Assembly (NCBI GenBank): GCA_902362805.1
Contig: CABIXY010000003.1
Location: 343,140 to 407,139 of the forward strand
Length of the DNA stretch: 64,000 bases
Direction: 5' to 3'
DNA from: Eubacteriaceae bacterium
GTDB taxonomy: Bacteria; Bacillota; Clostridia; Peptostreptococcales; Anaerovoracaceae
Made by a program: the position numbers and the translations under genes. Below, in pieces: positions 58,910-64,000 of the stretch; position 1 is the first letter of the stretch, and each line of letters opens with the position of its first letter. The notes beneath the pieces are model-generated. The model was not told the DNA's origin. It did no database searches and was given only the letters and a program-made list of their open reading frames with translations.

Positions 58910-60025
58910 ATGAGTGATCGATATTTTGAAATGAACAAATTGTCTGTCGGCTACAACGGAAAAGCGCTGATCAGGGACATTTGCATCAGCATTAAAAAAG
59001 GGGAGATTGTCACGCTGATCGGACCTAACGGTGCCGGAAAATCGACTATTTTAAAGAGCATCACAAAGCAGCTGGAGCTGATTGGCGGAAGTGTGGTCTT
59101 CGACTGTGACGATTTAAAGTCCATGTCCTATAAAAAGCTTGCCGGAAAGATGGCCGTGGTGTTAACGGAAAGGCTCAGACCTGAGCTTATGACCTGTCAT
59201 GACATTGTGGCGACGGGCAGATATCCCTACACGGGTAAACTGGGCATTCTCAGCAGGGAGGATGAGAGAAAGGTGGACGAAGCTTTGGAAATCGTCCATG
59301 CACAGGAAATCGGCAACAGGGATTTTACCGCCATCAGTGACGGGCAGCGACAGAGAATTCTTTTGGCCAGAGCCATCTGCCAGGAACCAGACATCATGAT
59401 TCTCGACGAACCGACGTCCTTTCTGGATGTACGCCATAAATTGGAGCTTTTGTCTATCCTACGTAATATGGCAAAGGAAAAGGGAATTACTGTCATCATG
59501 TCTCTTCACGAGATCGATCTTGCCGAAAAAATATCGGACCGTATCGTCTGCGTAAAGGGAGATGAGATATACGATTATGGAGCCCCGGACAAAATCTTCA
59601 GTGAGACGCTGATTCGTGATCTCTACGACATCGATAACGGGTTTTTTGATCCGGTCTTTGGCAGCATTGAACTGCCCCGGCCCTGTGGGAAACCAGATGT
59701 CTTTGTTATTTCTTCCAGTGGCAGAGGCATACCGACATATCGAAGACTGCAGAAGGAGAATCGGCCTTTCGTCGCAGGAATTCTGTATACCAACGACATT
59801 GATTATCAGTTGGCCAGGCTGCTGGCATCGGAGGTGATCACCGAGAGACCTTTTCAGGAAATCAGCGATGCAGCTTTTGATCTGGCGTTGCAGCAGATGC
59901 AAGGCTGTAGCTGTGTCATCGACGCAGGCGTGGAGATTGGATCGTGTAATGCAAGAGTCGCGACGCTGCTAGAGGAGGCCAGGCGGTCAGGAAAGCTGCT
60001 TGCAAGCCTGCAGCGGGAGGATTAA
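58910..60025 (+). CDS. FecE/BtuD-type ATPase with extra C-terminal domain
   Basis: 371 residues. About 1-250 is the ABC ATPase: Walker A GPNGAGKSTILKSI, Q-loop region MAVVLTERLRPELMTCHDIV, degenerate signature ISDGQRQRILLARAI, Walker B IMILDEPTSFLDVRH and switch MSLHEIDLAE. About 260-371 is an added domain (PDVFVISSSGRGIPTYRRLQ, FVAGILYTNDIDYQLARLLA, GCSCVIDAGVEIGSCNARVA) not found in BtuD/FecE of model species; it might sense a ligand. It starts directly after the permease stop. Confidence 0.9.
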   Translation: MSDRYFEMNKLSVGYNGKALIRDICISIKKGEIVTLIGPNGAGKSTILKSITKQLELIGGSVVFDCDDLKSMSYKKLAGKMAVVLTERLRPELMTCHDIVATGRYPYTGKLGILSREDERKVDEALEIVHAQEIGNRDFTAISDGQRQRILLARAICQEPDIMILDEPTSFLDVRHKLELLSILRNMAKEKGITVIMSLHEIDLAEKISDRIVCVKGDEIYDYGAPDKIFSETLIRDLYDIDNGFFDPVFGSIELPRPCGKPDVFVISSSGRGIPTYRRLQKENRPFVAGILYTNDIDYQLARLLASEVITERPFQEISDAAFDLALQQMQGCSCVIDAGVEIGSCNARVATLLEEARRSGKLLASLQRED

Positions 60026-60126
60026 GTTGAAGACAGAAGTTGATAGAGTATATATATATTCTCTGCTCAAATACTTTCACAGAGAGCTAGGTATTTGAAA
60101 CCTCTGCGCATATTCCTGTCATATTT

Positions 60127-60170
60127 ACCCCTCTCGTTAATATATTACTTATGAATGAGAGGGGTGTTTT
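60127..60170 (+). terminator. Hairpin that ends the importer operon and covers the next ribosome site
   Basis: ACCCCTCTC (60127-60135) pairs with GAGAGGGGT (60157-60165), followed by GTTTTTG. The right arm GAGAGGGG is also the only ribosome site for GTG 60172. The hairpin may act as a terminator, a translation control, or both. Confidence 0.6.
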
Positions 60171-60171
60171 T

Positions 60172-61410
60172 GTGAGAAAGAATATAAAAAAACTGATTTG
60201 CTTTGCCTGTATTTTATCTTTATGTGGAATTATGGGAGTGAAATATTTTTCAAACCCTCAGGAACCTGTGACTTTGGAAACGGTTTCTGCCAGCCTTGAG
60301 GATCAGGGGGCACCGTCAGAGGAACAGAAAAATGCGAATTTAAAACTAAATGTTAAGGCCGCAGTTTTGATCGATGCGGATACCGGGAAGGTTTTGTTCC
60401 AGCAGGACGCACACAAAGAATTGCCGCCGGCATCGGTAACAAAGGTCATGACCATGCTGCTGGCGCTGGAAGCGGTGGAGGATGGCAAAGTGAAGCTGTC
60501 TGATAAAGTGACTGTTTCCGAGCGGGCTGCATCCATGGGCGGCAGCCAGATGTACATGGAAATCGGTGAGGTACATACGTTAGAGGAAATGCTGGAGGGC
60601 ATTGCCATCGTTTCCGCTAACGATGCATGTGTCGCTGTATCAGAATACATTGCAGGCAGTGAAGAGGTCTTTGTGGAGAAGATGAACGAGAGAGCGAAAG
60701 AACTGGGAATGAGAGACACTCATTTTGTCAATACCAACGGTTTACCTGTAGCAGAACACTATACCAGTGCATATGATATAGGGTTGATGTCGCGTCTCCT
60801 TCTGAAGCACCAGCACACGCAGAAGTGGTTCAACACGTGGCAGACCACCATCAAAGTGGGGCTGCCAGGCAAGGAGAAGGACTTCGGCCTCACCAATACG
60901 AATAAACTGATCAAGCAGTATCCAGGCGCAAACGGCATCAAAACCGGATTCACCCAGGATGCGGGTTTCTGCTTGTCAGCGTCGGCAACAAAGGAAGACA
61001 CGACTTTGATTGCTGTCGTATTGGGCGCGCAGACATCAAAGATACGTTTTGAAGAAGTATCGAAACTTCTCAATTATGGCTTTGCAAATTATTCATCGGT
61101 AACCCTGGCTGATAAAGGACAGAAAATAAAAAAGGTCACACTAGATAAAGGTGAACCATATACCATCAACGCAGTTGCTAAGGAGAAAGCCACCGCTTTT
61201 GTAAAGAAGGGCGAAGAAAAAACGGCGAAGTTCAAGGCCTCCATTGATAAAAATATCAAACTGCCTCTTAAAAAAGGCGCGAAGGTCGGAACGCTCAATG
61301 TGTACTGCGGCAAGGAAAAGGTCGGTTCTTGCGAGCTGGTCTCTGACAGAAAGGTAGAAAAGGTTTCCTTTGTGACCTATTACATACGAAAGATAAAAAA
61401 TCTGTTCTAA
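60172..61410 (+). CDS. D-alanyl-D-alanine carboxypeptidase (peptidase S11)
   Basis: 412 residues from GTG 60172 (GAGAGGGG at 7 bp); ATG 60151 has no ribosome site. N-terminal signal/anchor (NIKKLICFACILSLCGIMGV). PBP5/DacF-type motifs: PPASVTKVMTMLLAL (SxxK, about 88), VSANDACVAVSEYI (SxN), GANGIKTGFTQDAG (KTG). The C-terminal beta domain (about 300-395) is followed by a basic amphipathic tail (YYIRKIKNLF). It trims D-Ala from peptidoglycan stem peptides outside the cell. Confidence 0.93.
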   Translation: MRKNIKKLICFACILSLCGIMGVKYFSNPQEPVTLETVSASLEDQGAPSEEQKNANLKLNVKAAVLIDADTGKVLFQQDAHKELPPASVTKVMTMLLALEAVEDGKVKLSDKVTVSERAASMGGSQMYMEIGEVHTLEEMLEGIAIVSANDACVAVSEYIAGSEEVFVEKMNERAKELGMRDTHFVNTNGLPVAEHYTSAYDIGLMSRLLLKHQHTQKWFNTWQTTIKVGLPGKEKDFGLTNTNKLIKQYPGANGIKTGFTQDAGFCLSASATKEDTTLIAVVLGAQTSKIRFEEVSKLLNYGFANYSSVTLADKGQKIKKVTLDKGEPYTINAVAKEKATAFVKKGEEKTAKFKASIDKNIKLPLKKGAKVGTLNVYCGKEKVGSCELVSDRKVEKVSFVTYYIRKIKNLF

Positions 61411-61428
61411 CAGTTAGGGGGAAGAAGC

Positions 61429-61689
61429 GTGGATAAAGAGTTTATCATGTCTTTTTCATCGTTTTACAAGGCGGCGTATGCCAGAGACGTACTGGAGGAA
61501 AATGGGTATCACTCCACTTTACGCAAGCTGCCGCCACAGGTCGCCCATTCCTGCAGCACCGGACTATATCTGAGAATCGACTCCATAGAAAGGGTGCGGA
61601 GTGTTCTTGATGAAAGACAAATTGTTGCAAAGGGCGTCTATCACATTTCAAAGAATGAAAAAGGCGTAAAAACGTATAACAGAGTGTAA
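61429..61689 (+). CDS. DUF3343 protein (putative Se/S carrier-like)
   Basis: 86 residues from GTG 61429 (GGGGGAAG upstream). FIMSFSSFYKAAYARDVLEE, HSTLRKLPPQVAHSCSTGLY and a lone Cys in SCSTGL are typical of DUF3343, a small ferredoxin-like-fold family often called putative Se/S carrier because members occur near selenium or sulfur genes. No such gene is nearby. It is co-transcribed with the carboxypeptidase, 18 bp downstream. Confidence 0.8.
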   Translation: MDKEFIMSFSSFYKAAYARDVLEENGYHSTLRKLPPQVAHSCSTGLYLRIDSIERVRSVLDERQIVAKGVYHISKNEKGVKTYNRV

Positions 61690-61702
61690 AATAAGGGTCT
61701 TT

Positions 61703-61747
61703 GCCTGGCCGGGCTGAATCAGCCTGGCCGTGAGGCCTTTTTTTTGG
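61703..61747 (+). terminator. Terminator after the DUF3343 gene
   Basis: GCCTGGCCGGGCT (61703-61715) and AGCCTGGCC (61721-61729) form the main stem across GAATC, followed by GTGAGGCC and eight T (61738-61745). Confidence 0.75.
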
Positions 61748-61821
61748 TTCGGAATAAATTTGATAGATTATCAAGAGATGTTGGTATATAATAAGTATAG
61801 CAAATAAAAGGATGGTGTTTG

Positions 61822-62046
61822 ATGATGAGGGAAAAGAGAATGATATCAGATGATCAAGTGGTAAAAAGAGCAAATGCTGCCGTAAGGCTGGAACTGGAAA
61901 AGAGAAAGGCCAGAAATCAGCCGATTGCTGTATTTGATAGAAAAGCGCAGAAGGTATATATGCAGGATAGCGACGGAACGATCATAGAATCGAGTGAGAG
62001 GCTGCGGAGGGGGCGGTACAGTGAAAGAAAAAGAAACCGCACCTGA
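61822..62046 (+). CDS. Putative antitoxin of a zeta-type toxin pair
   Basis: 74 residues from ATG 61822 (AAAGGA at 9 bp). Highly charged: KRMISDDQVVKRANAAVRLE, LEKRKARNQPIAVFDRKAQK, VYMQDSDGTIIE. There is no membrane segment. It precedes and overlaps a zeta-toxin-like kinase gene by 26 bp, the usual order for an antitoxin. The sequence does not match the classical epsilon antitoxin, so the assignment rests on position and size. Confidence 0.65.
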   Translation: MMREKRMISDDQVVKRANAAVRLELEKRKARNQPIAVFDRKAQKVYMQDSDGTIIESSERLRRGRYSERKRNRT

Positions 62047-62617
62047 GATTATCGTGTTTGCAGGTCCCAATGGATCTGGGAAAAGCACTTTTACGGAATA
62101 TCTAAAGCCGGAACACATGGACTATATCAATGCCGATGAAATCAAGAAAGTGCTGAAATGCAGCGATATAGAAGCAGCGCAGTTAGCGGAAAAACAGCGT
62201 ATCAGCCATATTGACCAGATGGAAGAGTTTTGCTTTGAAACAGTATTGTCCACTGACAGAAATCTTCATTTGCTGATGAGAGCAAAGGAAAGAGGCTATT
62301 TTATCAGATGTTATTATATTCTGACTGCAGACCCTTTAATCAATGTTTACCGTGTGAAATCGAGAGTGGCAGCAGGCGGACATGATGTGCCAGAGGAGAA
62401 AATCATTTCCAGATATGATAAGGCGTTGGATTTAGTAAAGAATCTTTTACAAGTATGCGATATCTGCCATATTTATGATAACTCAGGGGATGTACCCCAC
62501 CGAATCTTCAAGAAGCGAAAAAATCAATACTTTTACGATGAATGTGAGGATTGGTATTTTGAGGATATTCAAGCTCTGACCGAAATAGACTGTATGGAGT
62601 TGAAAGAACTAAATTAA
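62021..62617 (+). CDS. Zeta-toxin-family kinase
   Basis: 198 residues from GTG 62021 (GGAGGGGG at 8 bp). P-loop FAGPNGSGKSTFTEYL (about 16-24), then the zeta-type substrate region YINADEIKKVLK, FETVLSTDRNLHLLMRAKER, YYILTADPLINVYRVKSRVA, GGHDVPEEKIISRY. Family members phosphorylate UDP-N-acetylglucosamine and so block wall synthesis, or act on other nucleotides. The conserved Arg residues (RVKSRVAxGGHxVP, ISRY) are present. It is coupled to the small charged protein upstream and ends at a terminator. Confidence 0.85.
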   Translation: MKEKETAPEIIVFAGPNGSGKSTFTEYLKPEHMDYINADEIKKVLKCSDIEAAQLAEKQRISHIDQMEEFCFETVLSTDRNLHLLMRAKERGYFIRCYYILTADPLINVYRVKSRVAAGGHDVPEEKIISRYDKALDLVKNLLQVCDICHIYDNSGDVPHRIFKKRKNQYFYDECEDWYFEDIQALTEIDCMELKELN

Positions 62618-62620
62618 TAT

Positions 62621-62683
62621 AAAAAGAGGCAAATGAACCAATGCCATTAAGTTAATGACATTGAATAAACCGCCTCTTTTTTT
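62621..62683 (+). terminator. Terminator of the toxin pair
   Basis: AAAAAGAGGC (62621-62630) pairs with GCCTCTTTTT (62672-62681). An inner hairpin CAATG..CATT/AATG..CATTG lies between. Seven T follow the right arm's Cs. Confidence 0.8.
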
Positions 62684-62693
62684 GTTGGACATC

Positions 62694-62724
62694 TTGACTT
62701 GGAGTGTACTCCAGGTAGTATAGT
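62694..62724 (+). promoter_or_regulatory. MerR-type promoter with a dyad in a 19-bp spacer
   Basis: TTGACT (62694-62699) and TATAGT (62719-62724) are separated by 19 bp. The spacer region holds ACTTGGAGT-GT-ACTCCAGGT (62697-62716), a dyad with one mismatch. Long spacers with a central dyad are the mark of MerR-family activation. An alternative -10 (TAGTAT, 16-bp spacer) is possible. Confidence 0.65.
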
Positions 62725-62754
62725 AATAGAAAAGACACATAAAAGGAGCAACAG

Positions 62755-63864
62755 ATGGCGATTATATTCTACTTATTAGCAGCGGGGTTTGTGGTACCGA
62801 CGGGAATCTATTTTTACTTCTTTTTTCGTCGGCTGCTTACGCTGTTTGGAATTGAAAAGAAGACGAAGAAGAGCAGGGCTTTGGCAGTGCTACTGGCTGC
62901 AGCTGTGGCAGCCTTGGGTATAAGGATGATGGATTTCAGTTTCATGATTATGCTGCACCTCCTTCTGGCGTGCTTTTTCATGGAGTTTGCTAATTTCTTA
63001 CTGAAAAGAATTCCGCAGGAGAAATTCCAGAGGGTTTGGTCATTTCTTTACAAAAGCGGCATCATCAGTGTCGTCGTGGCCGTGGTAGTTTTGACCTATG
63101 GCTATTTTAACATGCACAATGTACAGCGCACGGAATATACGGTAGAGGCGGCAAAGGCGGTCGGCAGCGATCTGAAAGTTGTACAGATATCGGACCTGCA
63201 TACGGGAACCTCTCTGGATAAAAAGGAGATGGAAGAATGCTTTAAACAGATTCAGGCAGAGGAAGCCGACCTTTTGGTTTTGACCGGGGATATCTTTGAC
63301 GAAACCACCACCCTAGGGCAGATGAAAGAAACCGTGGATATGTTGTCAAAGATTGAAACAACCTACGGATCTTATTACATATTCGGCAACCACGACGTCA
63401 ATCAGTACACGGCCAGCCCGGCTTATACATCTGCACAGCTGAAAGAGGAACTGACAGGAGCTGGCATCAAGGTTTTGGAAGACGAGGTTATAGAATTGCC
63501 CGGCGGATACACCTTGATTGGCAGGCAGGATGCGTCCGTCAAAAATCGCGCGTCCATTGCATCTCTGACATCACAGGTGCCAGAGAAAGATTTCCGACTC
63601 CTGCTGGATCATCAGCCGGTAGATCTTGCGGAGAATGCCGAAATGGGAATTGATCTGCAATTATCCGGACACACCCATGCGGGCCAGATTTGGCCTATGG
63701 GTTTTCTGAGCAAACTGGTCGGCGTTAACGAAGAGTACTATGGAATACATGACATTAAAAATTTCAGAGTCATCGTCAGCTCAGGCATGGCAGGCTGGGG
63801 ATATCCAATCAGGACAGAGGGGCCTTCAGAGTACGTTGTCATAAATATTGTGCAGCCTGCTTGA
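62755..63864 (+). CDS. Membrane-anchored metallophosphoesterase (YkuE/YaeI-like)
   Basis: 369 residues. About 1-120 holds four hydrophobic segments. About 140-369 is a calcineurin-like phosphoesterase: VVQISDLHTGT (146), VLTGDIFDE, YYIFGNHDVNQY (210), LLLDHQPVD and LSGHTHAGQIWPM (305). All metal ligands are present. Related membrane phosphoesterases include UDP-2,3-diacylglucosamine-hydrolase-like and YkuE types; the substrate is unknown. AAAGGAGC precedes ATG 62755. Transcription is probably MerR-controlled. Confidence 0.88.
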   Translation: MAIIFYLLAAGFVVPTGIYFYFFFRRLLTLFGIEKKTKKSRALAVLLAAAVAALGIRMMDFSFMIMLHLLLACFFMEFANFLLKRIPQEKFQRVWSFLYKSGIISVVVAVVVLTYGYFNMHNVQRTEYTVEAAKAVGSDLKVVQISDLHTGTSLDKKEMEECFKQIQAEEADLLVLTGDIFDETTTLGQMKETVDMLSKIETTYGSYYIFGNHDVNQYTASPAYTSAQLKEELTGAGIKVLEDEVIELPGGYTLIGRQDASVKNRASIASLTSQVPEKDFRLLLDHQPVDLAENAEMGIDLQLSGHTHAGQIWPMGFLSKLVGVNEEYYGIHDIKNFRVIVSSGMAGWGYPIRTEGPSEYVVINIVQPA

Positions 63865-64000
63865 GCACTGCAAAACATGAGAGTCTGATCGCAGACGAAG
63901 CCGGTTCAGCTGCAACAGAAGTTTTACTATATAGAGTCTTTTTCAAAAAATGAGTATAAAAAAATCCCAGTGTATCCCATAAATAGACGTTAGAAGAGTC

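Overview
The window looks like chromosome from a low-to-mid GC anaerobic Firmicute of the class Clostridia. Evidence: strong GGAGG-type ribosome sites with frequent GTG and TTG starts, a Re-type citrate synthase in place of the usual citrate synthase, lipoproteins and secreted proteins with Gram-positive signal peptides, a cobalamin riboswitch, PadR/HAAS gene pairs, and no outer-membrane genes. The exact genus cannot be fixed from the sequence. No rRNA, tRNA, CRISPR array, integrase or intact insertion sequence was seen.

Layout. 1-6.5 kb: the end of an ABC-F ATPase, then a decaying patch of small membrane and lipoprotein genes with an internal duplication (2642-3157 and 4128-4658), several frameshifted copies and a truncated NhaC-like remnant. 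6.7-9.5 kb: a PadR regulator with its HAAS-type membrane partner, and small secreted proteins in an AT-rich stretch. 9.5-20.4 kb: one long operon that opens with a Phe/Tyr-rich leader peptide and attenuator and encodes all seven shikimate-pathway steps plus prephenate dehydrogenase and chorismate mutase/prephenate dehydratase (aroF tyrA aroB aroA aroC pheA aroE-aroK aroQ). An M50-like membrane protease, an ArsC/Spx-like protein, a small helical protein and an AAA ATPase follow in close succession. 20.4-20.7 kb holds five copies of a 37-bp repeat in both orientations. 20.7-29.3 kb: small membrane proteins, a YibE/F pair, a TetR regulator divergent from a flavin/Fe-S enoate-reductase-type enzyme, and a LytTR/GHKL two-component pair.

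29.3-35 kb: two repeat regions built of consecutive hairpins, sharing a module whose stem shows compensatory changes. Between them lie a second PadR/HAAS pair with an operator array, metY, and a PD-(D/E)XK-like protein. 35-42.4 kb: a stand-alone FeoB-type gate protein, rmuC, a phosphoesterase, deoB and pdp (nucleoside salvage), a REC-GGDEF protein and a voltage-gated-type K+ channel. 42.5-47.8 kb: Re-citrate synthase, a GntR regulator, aconitase and isocitrate dehydrogenase, which together make 2-oxoglutarate for glutamate; a GntR-type palindrome overlaps the promoter. 48-50.8 kb: a LURP-one protein and an ABC-2 transporter.

51-60 kb is the most unusual part. A cobalamin riboswitch precedes a secreted CbiK-like chelatase with an FN3 domain, a NEAT-like/FN3 protein, an 813-residue composite surface protein, and a BtuF/FhuD-type ABC importer (binding protein, permease, ATPase). 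I read this as a surface system that captures, and possibly metallates or demetallates, a corrinoid, haem or related tetrapyrrole. 60-64 kb: a D,D-carboxypeptidase, a DUF3343 protein, a zeta-type toxin-antitoxin pair, and a membrane metallophosphoesterase behind a MerR-type promoter with a 19-bp spacer.
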